A stretch of DNA of 64,000 nt from Trichopria drosophilae (GCA_030407085.1 CM059584.1:124956001-125020000); one strand, 5' to 3'; numbered from the stretch's first letter, positions 10,279 through 23,764 are shown. Program-made: numbers and translations. The notes: generated by a model from the letters alone, not told the origin.

Positions 10279-10549
10279 CAGTAAAGTCCCGGTATATTTG
10301 GGTCTCGCTATATTCACGACCCAGCTTATTTGCCCAATTCCGTCTCGTTATATTTGTCTGTCGACGCTCTCTTTTTCCCCAAACTTGCACGCTGGGCGGC
10401 TGGGGCCTCAGGAAGGGCCTGCTGTGACGTCACGAACATAAAGCGACTGAGGAGAGTGGGAGAAGCGGCACTCCCATTCTTTGACAAATATAAGGAGGCG
10501 GGAAGGGAAGGCGAGGAATCGAGCAGGAAAATATATCGGGACTCTACTG
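10279..10549. mobile_element. Pogo/Tc1-mariner-like MITE, 271 bp
   Basis: Left tip CAGTAAAGTCCCGGTATATT; the right tip read inverted is CAGTAGAGTCCCGATATATT. A TA follows the right end at 10550; the left flank is TT, so the TA duplication is imperfect. The interior is GC-richer than the surroundings and contains TGACGTCA. CAGTA-type tips with a TA target suggest pogo-like transposons. Open frames inside are not genes. Confidence 0.75.
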
Positions 10550-10551
10550 TA

Positions 10552-11440
10552 GTCATAATGTTTTTAAGCTCAACCATTAGAATTACGTACATACTACGTC
10601 AATTTATTGTTGTATAACTTGTATAATAGTGTAATTAGGTTTAAGAAGTATAAAAAAAAGGATTTATGATTGCAAGGGTAATTTTTGCGACGAGAAATGA
10701 AGGGTTATAGAAATGTTATACGTGTACCTGTAAACTAGATCCCATGCGATACATATTGTGTAGGTAATGAAGAAATATGGATTTTTTGTCGACAAGATGA
10801 GATGAAATATGCTATTATTATCTACTAAAATATTTGTTTACTCTGATGGATCGTATCTCGGTTACAATAACGTTTAGATAGAAATATTATATTTATAGTG
10901 TACATTTTAGTGGTACATTATAGTAGTACATTTTCATTGTGCTCTTTTAAAGTGAGTCGTCAAATGTATCTTCCCTAATCAGAAAATCAAATATATTTTG
11001 TTCAATTTCTTTCAGAAAAAGTATTGAGAATTCTTGTATTACCACTGACATTAATTTTTTTAAATATTTATATAACAAAAAATAATTTAAAAGTATTAGA
11101 AGAATATAATTAATAGCAGAAGAAATCAATACGGCTATCATCCCTTTGCAAATTTATGTTGGCCTATGGTATTTCACTTGACCATATCGAAAACGACATT
11201 TTGAATTTTTACATTGGGTTACGACCTTCCCAAACAATACGTATTTCTTTAAAAAGTCGTGCTTATTTATTATAAACTGAAATAAACGAGTCCTTAAAGA
11301 AGTCTTACTTAGAACTTCTTAAAATAGTAATCTCGGCGAGCTATTAGGTTTGAGAACATAAACATATATCTCCTTTTGGTTCAATTTTTGTTGGTAAAGC
11401 GATCCTCAACGTTGCGATCTGGATATGCTTTCAGAGACAT
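10552..11440. other. AT-rich stretch, no gene seen
   Basis: Low GC, no motif-bearing reading frame and no RNA gene visible. A short minus-strand open frame at 10947-11141 is hydrophobic and unrecognised. Confidence 0.5.
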
Positions 11441-11443
11441 TAA

Positions 11444-11659
11444 GTGGCAATCGAACCCAAACATGAAATTGCTTACTTGATATGTAGACTGCGGCTCCCG
11501 GAACCTCCACAGAGAAAGCTCCCTATTGTCCAAATCCTATCCGAATGCGAGCATTTAAAAAATAAAATCCAAGGCTCTATGATAACTCTAAGAGATTCTT
11601 TAGAGACAAACGAAGACCAGCAGAAATCATCTGGTAAAGCTTCAAGATCTCTTTTGTAA
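11444..11659 (+). pseudogene. Possible non-LTR retrotransposon C-terminal fragment
   Basis: A 71-codon frame contains RKLPIVQILSECEHLKNKI. This resembles the HxxxEC..L segment near the end of I/jockey-type polyproteins, with the conserved H replaced by Q. No upstream RT or RNase H is visible. The first codon is not a credible start. It may be chance. Confidence 0.3.
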
Positions 11660-13210
11660 AGCTCCCAGATCTGTCTTGTAGTTTTTCAACATTAGATTTG
11701 TTTCCGTTTTCAAATGGATTTTTAAGTTTGACGTTATGTTCAATCTATATATAGTTATATACGAAAACAGCGGATTTTTTAATGCAAATCCAACGAAATT
11801 GAATGAAATATCATTAATTGTAAGCGGGCTACACCAAGAACGTATCGCTTCGACTGAAAAATGAATATTATGTCTTAAAAATTTCGCAAAGAATCGAATG
11901 CTGAATTTCCGATAAACTAGAAAGACGAAAAAGCAATATTGGACGTATGAAGACATTTAAGAACATTTAGTTTCGTATTAAAATTTGCTGAATTTCATTT
12001 GGGAGTGGAAACAAGAATGCAAGCTAAAACACTGAAAATTTTGCACACGATCTCGTTTATTGAGATAGTTATCTTTGTTGTCATTTCCACTATTCGAATA
12101 ATATTATACCTTTCGCAGTTAGTAGATTTTACTATTCTTCTCTCAGTGTTACGAAATTTAAGTGTCTATTATGATAACTCGGCCACCCGGTAAAGCAAAT
12201 TATTATGAAATTTCACTTCTAACAGCAGATTAGGTTGTCAGGTTAGACATTTCTGGATATTTTTCATTATTGTCATTTTCCTTAAATCAGTAGGTACAAA
12301 TTTATGAAATATAATGTTTACTGCGTGATTTTCGGAAAAATTAATTGCACCTCCTTGTAAAACGATCAAAAAATAAAAATAAAGACACGTTTTAAAAGAA
12401 GATGCTTCTGAGTGTCTTAGTATCTTCAATTAAAACATCCATAAGACACCCGATTTTTCAATGTATTTTACAACATTTATATAGGTTTTAGATTTGTTCG
12501 TGTATTACATATAAACGTTTTTAATGCAGAATTTACGTATACTTTTTACGAAAACGTAATTATAAATAATAAAATTAACAAGTACATATATGTAAATTAT
12601 TATTAATTCGTTTCGATAATAATCAAACAATGGAATCGCTTATTGCATGTTATTCTTCAAAACTAATTTTACAGAGTCAAATTATTATCATCACTAAAAA
12701 TAAAATTATTGTTATTATTGTAGTATGATTAACGATACTATTTTAAGAAACCCTTGATTTATTGCCCTGTCTCTAAAAGCTTAATAAAATGTATATTCTT
12801 TGCGATAACTTATGATCATAAAAGTTTACATTAAATGTAAATCAAATTTTACTAAGATTCTTTATAACATTTTAGAAATATTTATTTTAAATCAAAGTTT
12901 GACAGCCTAACATTAAACAAGAATTATATCGCCAACTAATTATTGATCCCATCTCGTACGAATTGTCTCGTGCTGACGGGCTATCTTATTACTTCCGGTA
13001 ATTTACGTTACGTAGATCGAACACGAAACTGTTTGAGGAAAAAAAAGATCATCTTCAGGAATTATTCGCACAACACGATTTAAAATTCCTGTCTGATAAC
13101 TTTACGTTCCAAATTTATGTCATACATATAAGCAGAGTTATGGCTAGTTTCAAAATATCATTTAAACATGAACTATTATTAAATAGGTGTTTTGAATATA
13201 TTGTACCGCT
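11660..13210. other. AT-rich stretch, no gene seen
   Basis: No recognised coding, RNA or transposon signal. Runs of short A/T homopolymers dominate. Confidence 0.5.
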
Positions 13211-15503
13211 TAACCCTTTAACGCCGGGACGGACACTTTTTTCTTTCATTTTTAACTTTAATTTTCTCGGCGATTAAGAATGTAAAAAAACATTCAGGAA
13301 CCATTTCTTATGTATTTGACCTCGCTCTTTTAGAGTCTGCAATCAAATTCCCCAAAAAATGAATTTACAAATAGTTACAGCCATTTTTTTAAAGAAAAAT
13401 CGAAATTTTTGACAATTTTTTAATATAAACTAGATTTCATTAAATATGCGTTTTTAAATCTATTACAGATATTTTCATTTAAAAACTCGTGTTGGTAAGA
13501 CGAATAGATATAATTTTTTAAGAACCTGCTGAAAAAAAATATATTGTAATTTGACAATTAATAAATAGAACATTTACTGCATTTGTTCATAATTTCGAAT
13601 ACTTAGCATCTTACCATGGACGAAATAATCAATAAAAATATTCCACATTCTTTTCGGAATTATTTCGCGACTTATTTTCGATATCTATTGGAATATAACT
13701 TAAAGCTCACTAATACCACGTGTAATCAATATCCACACAATTTAAACTCCAAATTCGATAAATACCCTGATGACATCGCATGATGACAAATGTCGATACC
13801 ATTATGCATAATTCTTCAGTTCTTTTTCTAACAAAGCAGTAACGGCTTGTTCATTAATGTGACTATATAGTCCAGAAGTCTGCAGAACCGATCAGAATAC
13901 GATTATGGAAAATAATTATTTCCTGTTTATAATAGAGTTATTATGAGACATGTCTGAGAATTTAGACATCGATTTTATTTTTGAATTCTATTTTATCTAC
14001 TAACCCGTTAACGCCCAATTTTTTTCATGACTTTTAAGAACATTATTTGTAATGTTAACGCATTGAAAAAATACGTTTAAATCATGAGTTTCGATTACAA
14101 TAAATTCATAAGGTAATTTAGAAGAAAAAGAAAATAGAGGTCTGAAACCGAAGCAAAGGTGAAATTACTTTTAGAAATTACCGGAATTGCAATGTCATCC
14201 TAATCAACTTTATGTGCCTTTATGCAAGTTTTGTTTTTTTAATGATTAAGCTTTAAATACCGCCTATAGAGCAAATGAAGGAGAGTAGGTTGTTCGGCGG
14301 GGCACAATGTTGCAGTGGACATTTTTCGAAATCTAAAGATCCAATATTATCGTTTATATTGGTACAGTCGTAATTTCCATAAAATTGTAAATGATAAGGT
14401 ATTTATTTCCTAATTCATACCTTTAAAGTTGAGTTATAAATTAAAGTAGTATTTTGTGAACTCACAGTGAATTCTTTTCCTTCATTACTTTACATCAGAA
14501 TTTCTTTCGTAGAACTTTAATGTTTAATTAATCAGATAAGTTGTTTCGTTTGAATATCTTGTTAACTATTAACTATTTTAATGTAGTAATTGTTAACAAC
14601 TTAGATTTTATCTTACAATGATAAAAAGTCGTTTGGGACATTCCATGTGCCCCTACGTCAGGGTAGATTGTGTATAACATAATCACAAAATAAGTAATTG
14701 TACTGATTATATGATAAAGTGGTATCAATATAAGCTCAAATTTACTAAAGATTTTGCATTTGTCTTCACTTGATATCGTTAAAATTACTAGAAATGATCG
14801 GAATTTGTGTGGTATTGAAATAAATTTGAATGAGGTAATATAGATACAACACGTTCTGTGTACATTTTTTCGAAGTAAAAATAAATTCTATTAATTTTCG
14901 TGTTAGTCGATCAGTTGCAATAAATGACATTTATATTAAAACCACATATGAACAGTGTGGTCCACATAAGAGGGAGGGTGTGTCCTTAACCTTTTAACGT
15001 CCAAAATGCACGTTTGCCATGTAACTTCCACTGCATATTTCAAACTTCTGAAAAAAATTCCAGGATATTTCTCGGTAAATTCTAAGATCTTTTCATTGTT
15101 AGCATTTTTTAAATAAAGCTCGTAGTTTTGGAGTTAGAGCGTCCAGAAAATTTCAAAGCAATTTTCATTGTTACGGCCATTTTGAGGTCCCTATAATATT
15201 GTAGGGTATAAAAGTAAAATTTTTTCTTAAAATTCAAGTATTTTACTCGCCTTTGTTCAAAGTTTCAATGGAATCACAATATTCGAGGGCTTGAAAAAAA
15301 TGGCTAAGAATAAATATTTCATTAAGGCGAGATATTGGAATTTCTGATGGCTGAAACTCAATTTTGACCTCGGAATCTTGAAGAGCAACCTCGAAAACAG
15401 TAGGATATGTAGCTCTCAATGTTTGTTAACTTTGATTTTGATACAAAATACTCGATTGAAATTGAATCAAGAAGAAGTATCCTTTGGGCGTTAATAGGTT
15501 AGA
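13211..15503. repeat. Cluster of TTAACC...TTAACG-type termini (degraded inverted-repeat elements)
   Basis: Termini of the form TTAACCCTTTAACG occur near 13211, 14000 and 14993 in forward orientation. One reversed copy (GGGCGTTAATAGGTTAG) ends at 15503. The 14000 and 15503 copies match best (CTAACCCGTTAACGCCC against CTAACCTATTAACGCCC). The copy at 14993 is a second possible partner. These tips resemble those of the fold-backs at 17185-18837 and 34585-35255. Which pairs form one element is not settled by eye. Confidence 0.5.
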
Positions 15504-16039
15504 GAATACATCTTAGGACAATTCCTCCATTTTGAAAGACGATTATACCACTTAAGACAAGAACTATTGTATGTATAACCGAAACGATCGGAGGTTTGTC
15601 GATTCTTGTATTTAGGGATGATATGCGGGGGGTTGAGGGGGGATCTAATATAACTTCAGCTGGTAAAACGAACCATCGTCACGTCTTACTGTCTAAAGAT
15701 AGTAAACCTACCTATTTAGATATCTATGTCAGATTCAAGTATCTAAAATAGTAAAACTGATTTGTTTCCTCGAGAGAAGGGCTACTAATTTCTTTCCATT
15801 GGGAATAATGTGTCCAAACCGCTCGATACAATTAGAATCACCAGTCATTCAAGTAGGACAAAAGCTATGTGAAATAATAGAAACGAACGATTAAAAATTG
15901 ACGTACATCAATTTAAATAATTCTCACAGCCACATATATACATACACATTCTTTCGGTGTTAAATCGAATAAACCTCAGCTACACACACGTGCACATATC
16001 ACTCGTATAGCTCATATTGCCTGGAAAGGAACATGCCAG
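15504..16039. other. AT-rich stretch, no gene seen
   Basis: No coding or RNA signal. One CACGTG lies at 15987-15992. Confidence 0.4.
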
Positions 16040-16650
16040 ACATTCCTCGGCGGTATTGGCCCTCACTGGCACATGTACGTGCCCAGTATTTCTCTGGTTT
16101 CTGCATACCGTGGAATGTAGGTAGCATTTCGTCGAAGCTCATCGTTATTGACAAAAGAAGTTAACAGTCTCTCACCGCACCCGCAGATAAAGTACTGGAT
16201 ACGACCGTGAAATTGAACGAGCTCCTGTGACCGACCAATAATTAATCAGGTGTGGTAAATACCACTGATTCCTTTTATCAGGCACATGTATAATGCGAAT
16301 GGCGAGCAATATCTCGCTTTCAGAAAAAAACGGGATTTTATTTGAAATGTGCGTGACTGGCTTTCGATGCATTCGGTTGCCAACGTTTGTAACGGGGGCC
16401 CTTTTATCGAGCATGCTCGTAGTGCGTAAAAAAGCCCCTTTGATCGTCTTTTCACATTCCCAAGAGGCTTTTTTATTTGGGGATCGCACTTCGCGCGCCC
16501 GGAATTCTCGAGAGTATCGGATTTTGCACTTGGTCCATCTGCTCACGTACAAATTCACTTTCTCGTGATAATGTAAGTGTGCACACGTGTGCATGCAGTG
16601 CACGTGAGTTTAACCTGCATGGTACCTAAATGATTACACGTGCATGTTCA
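16040..16650. promoter_or_regulatory. GC-richer island with CACGTG cluster, candidate conserved regulatory DNA
   Basis: This stretch is clearly less AT-rich than its neighbours and not obviously repetitive. It contains ATTAATTA-like homeodomain words. CACGTG (E-box class) sites lie at 16584-16589, 16601-16606 and 16637-16642, with another just outside at 15987-15992. Open frames on both strands overlap in it but have no motifs. A regulatory role is inference from composition and motif clustering; it could be the remnant of an unrelated repeat. Confidence 0.35.
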
Positions 16651-17009
16651 GTAACGAAAAGAGGTATTAGATTTATTCTGAAATGTAGGTAACCTTCGTG
16701 CTTCATCGTGACATTCTAACATCAACCCTTTCAAACAGCACGTACCCCTTTACCCTTTAAGGATGGGGAAGCCATTCTTTTACTCAACATTCAACGCTGT
16801 CTCTTATGATGCAATAGACCTAGAAAAAAATTCTTCATATACTAAATAAGTATTCGACGTGCATCTAAAAACGAGCAAATCATGATGTTTTTGTGATGCA
16901 TTCTAGTTAATTTTTCAGAAACTCGTTTGCTCGATAAGAAATAATGCTATTTAGACGACAAAATTCTTCATATACTATTTTCCAACATGAAACCTCCTCT
17001 TTAAGATGG

Positions 17010-19260
17010 TGATGTTAAAATAAAGAAGCGATTTGAAAAAGTTAGTACATTCTTCCGAAATATTGCCAGAATTTATGTCCCTTTTTTGAGCATCTCACAT
17101 TTTGAAATTGAATTTCTACCCTAACAATCTACGTTACATCTTTTCAAAAATTCAACATGGCGTTTTCAAGATGGAGATCTTGAATTAACCATTAACGTCC
17201 AAAAGGACAAATTTTACCAAGATTTTCGGAATACTTTTACCATTAAAAACCAATTTAAAAAATTTTAGACAAATTATTCTCGACATGAAATTCATCGCTC
17301 TTTCAGATACTTCCATCAAAATTTGTCAACAATAAAAGTGTAAAAAATGATAAACAATTATTCACAAAAAAACCCGATTGTTTCCTTCACAAAATTTTTT
17401 TAATCGTTATTTTCAGGTCAAAAATTAAAGATGGCCGCACCAAAATGACGACTGAAACTGTTTGTTGTGTAAAATATTAGCTTAGTGCACCAAATCTTTA
17501 AAAATGACCCGATCTTGATAAAACTTAGTACTCAAGTGTTTCTAGTCTCCGATTATTAATTTCGCTTTATTTCTTAAAAACTTTAAATGGCGCATCCAAT
17601 ATGGCGGCCAAACATTATTATCTTTTTTAAATTTTCATGCAAATTGCTATAGGGGGATTTTTAGGTCGTTGGTTATGAAAATGAAGTCATTTTTTTAAAT
17701 TTTAAATGGCTGATCCAATATGGCGGCCGAAAATAAAAAATTTCTTTTTATATTTATGAAACTTTGTATATAGACATTTTTGAGGTCACTGATTACGAAA
17801 ATGTAGTCGTTTTTTCATGAATTTGGAATGGCAAATCCAATATGGCGGTATAGAATTAAAAACGCTGTTTTATTTTTATGAAACTTAGTAAATCGGGGTT
17901 TTGGGTTTCTTATTAGGAGTTGGGAGTCATTTTTAGAAAATTGAAAATAGCCAATGTAGCGGTCAAAAATTAAAAAAATTTATTTTACCTTTATGTAACT
18001 GAACTGAGATATTGTCAATCAATGCAATATATAACTTTGACTATATAAGTTTTTGATCGAACCTCCGGCGATCAAAAGTGCTCACGCGTGGATTCTGTTG
18101 GAAAAGTATTGTCCAATAGTGAATTTTCAAAAATATTTAAAATTTCCATTTTTCGGAGTCAATCCTTATGCAGGATAAAAAGATCAATCTTTTTTTGCCG
18201 TATTTTTCACTTCATCTTGTGATTACTTGGTGCATTTTAAGAATATTGGAATAAAACAAAATGGACTGAACATTTTTTTTTAATAAATGTAAAAAGAAAA
18301 AAAATTAGATGATTGTAAACAAAAAAATTATCAATAAAAGTAAAAAACTCCCTATGTCTATTTTTAAGAAAAGTAATCAAAGTTTTTAAATTTTATCCGA
18401 TATTAGATACTGCATCCAACATTTTAAATTAAACAAAAAATTACTCGTATTTTGTAATCAGAGACCGCAATCACCCGATTTACCCAGTTTCATAAATATA
18501 AAATGAAATTTTTAATTTTCGGCCGCTATATTGGAACCTCCGTTTTGAATTATTTTAAAATGATTTGAAATTCGTACTCAGAAACCCAACAAGTTATGGG
18601 TACTAAGTTTTATCAAGATCGAATAATGTTTGAAGATTTGGTAAACTAAACTAATATTTTACAAAAAACGAAAGCTTTAGTCGCCATTTTGAAGGCACCA
18701 ACTTCAACTTTCCCATATATTATTACGAATATTTATAGCTGAGACACGATATTTTTAGGTTTTGACCTAATGATTTATCAAGAAATATTCCGAAGATCTT
18801 GGTGAAATTTGTGTCCTCTTGGGAGTTAATGGGTTAAGAAAACGGATATTTTTTTACCATTGTCATTCTACTCTTGAGAAATCTTTCTTGAATCTTCAGC
18901 ACTTTAAATACATAAATTCTGTACTTAATATGCATAGAGTGCATAAAAATATGTATTCAATTCGGAACTTTATCCACGAGGAAACGGGCGAATTTTACGT
19001 TTTCTAAAGAATCAGACTTTTTTTTCGTATTTATAGATGTGTTTTTAAGATTTCCGCAGTTATTAAGTATTAAATTTATGTATTTAAAATGATATCAAGG
19101 AACACTTAACGAGACCAGAATTACAAAAATTCGAAAAATATATTTTTTTATTTAAGTCGCCATATAGAAGCCACCATATTGAAATTTTGTAAACGCCCAA
19201 CGGGGTTTGTTAGAGCAAGAAATTTTTAATTTCGAAATGTGAGATTTAAAAAGAAAGTAG
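17010..19260. repeat. Outer inverted repeat enclosing the 17185-18837 fold-back
   Basis: The left arm (about 17090-17165, with ATCTCACATTTTGAAATT and AATTCAACATGGCG) matches the reverse complement of about 19165-19245 (ATCTCACATTTCGAAATT, AATTTCAATATGGTGG). The arms are imperfect. The fold-back 17185-18837 therefore either lies inside an older one or is the core of a larger palindrome. Confidence 0.5.
17185..18837. mobile_element. Long fold-back element, about 1.65 kb, with GGCGG-motif tandem units in its arms
   Basis: The left end TTAACCATTAACGTCC and the inverse of the right end, TTAACCCATTAACTCCC, are closely alike, and similarity continues for hundreds of bases. Shared landmarks are AAGATTTTCGGAAT, GTAAAATATTAG, CGATCTTGATAAAACTTAGTA and a stretch around GGCGGCCGAAAAT. 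Each arm holds about three diverged units of roughly 120 bp. The left-arm units are near 17590, 17705 and 17828. Each contains ATCCAATATGGCGG followed by a TTTATGAAACTT and a GATTA.GAAAATG.AGTC block. No coding capacity is visible. It is a non-autonomous fold-back transposon or a segmental inverted duplication. Confidence 0.75.
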
Positions 19261-19360
19261 CGCAGAATCCGGCGATGAGCAGATTTTAAAAGTACTGACA
19301 AAAGTACGTCAGAAAAATATCAAAATAATTGTGGCCTTTTGGCGTGAAAAAGGTTGAAGA

Positions 19361-21119
19361 GTTCTTCAAGATGTGCTACTGTTTTTAGAGAAAGAGATAT
19401 TAGCTATGTATATTCTACATTTGTAAACACCGTGCGTTCCTTACATTTCCCAGCATCGTCAATATTAACAAAGATACTGTTTAAAAAATAGCAGGAATAA
19501 TCGATAAATGAATCGCAATACGATTTTTATTCGTCAAAATTGGTTAAATGGCCTTCGTGCTGTTTCAACACCTTTAAATTACTGAAAATACATTCATATA
19601 AATTATTTCATGCAGAATTTTTCGTACTCGAATTGATTTTTGTCCTTGATCAACTCAAAAAGTGGTCATTTGAGTTTTGGAAAGCGAAAAATATTATCTA
19701 TATCCGTGTAGATAAATGCGGTAGTTATTTTATTGATTATTATGAATTGATTATGATTTATTATAAAATCTCGTCGGTTAGCAATTAAAATTATGAAGAA
19801 TAGTTTTACACATATTGTTTGGCAAAAAAACCGTTTAGTCAATAGACCTCAAATTAAAATTAACGTCTGTAATTTTAAAACGGACAATTTAGTGAAATTT
19901 CTTTAAATATTGTAAAGTTAACAATTTATGGTTAAAACGTGATTTGAAGGTTTGAATACTGTAGAAAACATGAAACAAAAATCAAATTTACATTGAGATC
20001 ATTTATGTCATCAGATGAAAAAAGTGCTGATGTATAAACGTTATTATTTAACACTGAATTTTGGTAATTTAAAAGAATCGCATTTTGCTATTCTTATATA
20101 TATCACAAATAATTATATATAATTATAACTTTATTGTTATTGAGAGTGTTCAGAAGGCTCTTAAACTCGAAAACAACAAATAAATAAGCCATCAACATTT
20201 GGGCGACTCCAAATGATTAAAACCCTAAACATTCTAATTTTTATAGTCGAATACTAAAATGCTAGGTATATTACAAATAAATTTTATGTTTCTCATAAAC
20301 GGTGGTTTAAGACCAGTAGATAAACCGAATTAAACCAGTTAAAAGTTTTTTGTATTATATAAAAATAAATTCAATACTCAGTAGTTGTCAATGATTTTAA
20401 ATAATGTTGATATGAACTTTAATATTTGACTTAATTATTGCGATTACCTACTTCCTATGTAAAGTCAATACGCGGTTGAACCAAGTTGGGTAGTTAGAAG
20501 GCTATGACTTGTAAAGGAGGTAGTCATGTATGCACGAACGCATTCCTTCCGAAACATCTGGCGTGTTAGTTTATGACTTAGCTTCCCTGAGAGGGATGTA
20601 AAGTAAACTTATAGGTAATACACTTTATTATCAAATTTTGCAGGTGTGACAAAACCTAATTATGCGCATCTTCCATAACTTCCTGCCATAACATTCTTGC
20701 AGCTAACGTCTTTGGCAAAAAAGTTAATTTCTTGCTGTGTGAACCAATAGTTTCCGAAATTGTCTACCACCCGCACTGTAAAAATTAAGATATTTTTAGT
20801 ATCTAAGATGCAATATATTCTTTCTTTCCAGACATTTTTCGTGTATTAGATGTCAAAAGTATCTTGAAATAAGTAACTTGATTTTACTGTGCATTGGCGA
20901 AAGTATTTGTATGCCAATGACTGGAAACTAATATTTCATACAGAGAATAACTTTGTTGATTACAAATTACTGATGTAAAGGATATTATAAAGTTTAAAAC
21001 ATTTCGGCAACTTTTAGGAAAAGTTTGGGAAATTTGAACTTTCGGTAAATTTCATATTGTAAAAGTGACTCTAATAGATAAGTCAACTTTCCAAAAAGCT
21101 AAACAGCAGGCGATAGATA
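19361..21119. other. AT-rich stretch, no gene seen
   Basis: One open frame of 82 codons (19540-19788) is unrecognised and AT-driven. No RNA gene or clear transposon end is visible. Confidence 0.5.
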
Positions 21120-21878
21120 ACACAGGCCTGCAAATTTTGACTTAGTTCTGTAACAAAAAGAGGGATGGTGATTCTGATAGGATTTCCGACGTAGAAAACG
21201 AATCCGACCTTCAAAATGGCCCATTAGATCAGGATTTCTTAAAATATTGTCTTAAATGGCCCAAAAATGACCATTTTGGCCATTTTTCGGAAATTTTTGT
21301 GGGTAACCAAAATTTTTTTTCCTATTGCCCAATTGCATCGTATAATATATGTAAGTTTTAAAACCCATTTTTGAAAATCTCTTTACGATTTTTTTTAACA
21401 ACGTTATGTAGATGTGAAATTTAGGCAAATGTAGGGATATAATGATCTCGCCTTTATTGGCTGGACCACTGCTCCAACTTACCTTCAATGGTTGGTTGAT
21501 GATCTGATCTCGCCTTCATTGGCTGGACCACAGCGCCACACAGGCTTCACAGTTTTATATACCTTATTTGTCTAAATGAAAAAATTTCAAATCTACATAA
21601 CTTTGTTAAAAAAAATCGTAAAGAGGTTTCCAAAAATAGATTTTAAAGCTTACATATAGTATTATATGATGCAATTGGGCAATAGGACAAAAAAATGTTA
21701 GTTACCCACAAAAATTTCCGAAAAATGGCCAAAATGGTCATTTTTGGGCCATTTAAGCCAATATTACAAGAAGTCCTGACCTGATGGGCCATTTTGAAGG
21801 TCGGATTCGTTTTCTACGTCAGAATCGCCATCCCGTATTTTTGTTACAGAACTAAGTCAAAATTTACAAGCCTGTGTA
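21120..21878. mobile_element. Fold-back element with ACACAGG termini, 759 bp
   Basis: The left arm (21120-21475) and right arm (21545-21878) are inverse copies. Left tip: ACACAGGCCTGCAAATTTTG; right tip inverted: ACACAGGCTTGTAAATTTTG. Shared interior blocks are CTTAGTTCTGTAAC, GAAAACGAATCCGACCTTC, AAAATGGCCCAT and CAATTGGGCAATAGG. The short loop carries two direct copies of GATCTCGCCTTYATTGGC, at about 21444 and 21504. No coding capacity. It shares its tip and the GAATCC...GGCCC block with the elements at 42264-43590 and 59436-59556. Confidence 0.85.
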
Positions 21879-21889
21879 ATCATTATAAA

Positions 21890-23764
21890 AATAGTTTCCT
21901 TTGCTTATCTATAAAGTCCAAAAGTGGTAAATGTTCGACCGTTGATCAAATGAATTATAAATAAATGTAGAAAATACCTTGGTTATTACGATCACGTGAA
22001 TGATAAAACAAAAAAAAAATTAAACTTTGATAACATCATAACAATCTTTAGTTTACCGTACATTGCGGGGCAAACTGAAAATTAAAAAATGTTCTTAAAA
22101 ATCATAACATCTTTGCAGTTAGTATACCTATAAATATAAATATATGAGGCATCAAGCCTCTCAAAGACAGGTTTCCTGAAAAGTTACTTTTTTACAAAAT
22201 TCCTTGCCAACATTACAACAACACAGGCTTAATAAAATACCGTATAGAAACAGGCCATGCTTTCGATTTTGAAAAAACAGTTATCTTAGCCAAAGAAATC
22301 AACTATAAAAAAAAAATAGAATTAGAAATTTTCTATGTAAAAAGTCATGAAAATGCCATTCATCTATAGATTATGACAAAAAAAGAGTTTTTTCTGCCAT
22401 ATATTTTGCTCTTTTATATGCATATAATTCTATGCATAAATTTTCTGTTTAACTTTTACATTTTAATCGAGTTGATTTTCAGAAATAAAAACCAAAACTT
22501 AAATATCTAAATATCACTAATAACAAAACATTCTTAAATATGTACATATTTCTCCATTAAATTCCGTTAATTTTTTGTTTGATACCATTTTCGATTCTCA
22601 ATTTTATTAATCTTAATTATATTATTTTAAGCAGTTACTCAAATAACATCCAAAACGAATTTTGGTTAATTCTTTTTTATGGAAATATATGATCCACCTA
22701 TGTGTGACACTATATTCAAATGTATTACTTTAATTACTGTATATTTTTAGGTCCTCTTTATATATTTTTTGTTAATTCAATTATTAAATGGTTATATCAT
22801 TGTACTTTCCAGATGGAAAATAACTGTTAAAAACTGTCATTAAGATGACTTACGAGGGTGATGCATCTAAATCACCTAGTCGTATTCAATCTCAATTTTA
22901 ATGTTTAATAAATTTATGTGACTGTAACAACTAAGATATTTCCTATATTTATTTATAATTACAAAAAATGTCAAATCCAAAATGTACAAAATAAAATGTT
23001 CAAGAAACATGTCCATGGAAAACAAAGTAGTGGATAGGATTAAAGTAAAAAGGCCGAAAATAAATTACAAAATTTAGTTACTATTTATAAATTTTCTTGA
23101 ATATGTAAAATCCAATGAATTTAATATGTTATTATTTTTATTTATCAGCAGCATAATCTGCATACATTTTATTTATAAAAAAACTCCTACTTTTTCCCCC
23201 TTAGCAAATTTCTTGTTACCTCCGCCAAAAGAAGATCCATACAAGCAAATATTTTACATCGGCTTCTTCCTTTTGTGGCTTATTGAGGAAGATGAATGAC
23301 TTCTTCGAACCAAAATTGAAAGGCGATTGTGCCAACCTACCGATGTGTTGTTGATACCAACCGTTCGTTGCAATAAAAACTGATAATTGTTCGGAAAAAA
23401 TTATTGCATAATATATCATTAAAAATATCTTTCAATAGTGGTGAACCGTGTGAAACCTCATTATAAAATAGATTGAAGATTACGAACTTTTCATTATAGA
23501 AGATACAGAAGTTAATACTCAACCTTCTTAAGTGCTAAGCTCATTTTCACAATACTCGAAAATAAATAGTTTGAGTTAAATAAAAAAAAACACAAACCAG
23601 TGGGATGAAGTCTCATATAACAGTGAAATCACGTTTATTTTTTCTTTCAAAAAAAAAAAATAAATAAATAAATACAGATAAAAGTACAGAAAAAACAACC
23701 TCACAACAATATGAATAATTTCATTCTAAAGATTTTTTAAATTATTAGATTTTAGGTTATTACT
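21890..23764. other. AT-rich stretch, no gene seen
   Basis: No recognised gene or RNA. Short minus-strand frames near 23216-23522 have no motif. An A-rich run lies at about 23650-23670. Confidence 0.5.

Noticed and set aside
16172..16603. 143-codon minus-strand frame and overlapping plus frame in the GC-richer island
   Set aside because: Frames overlap on both strands, show no domain and are explained by lower AT content.
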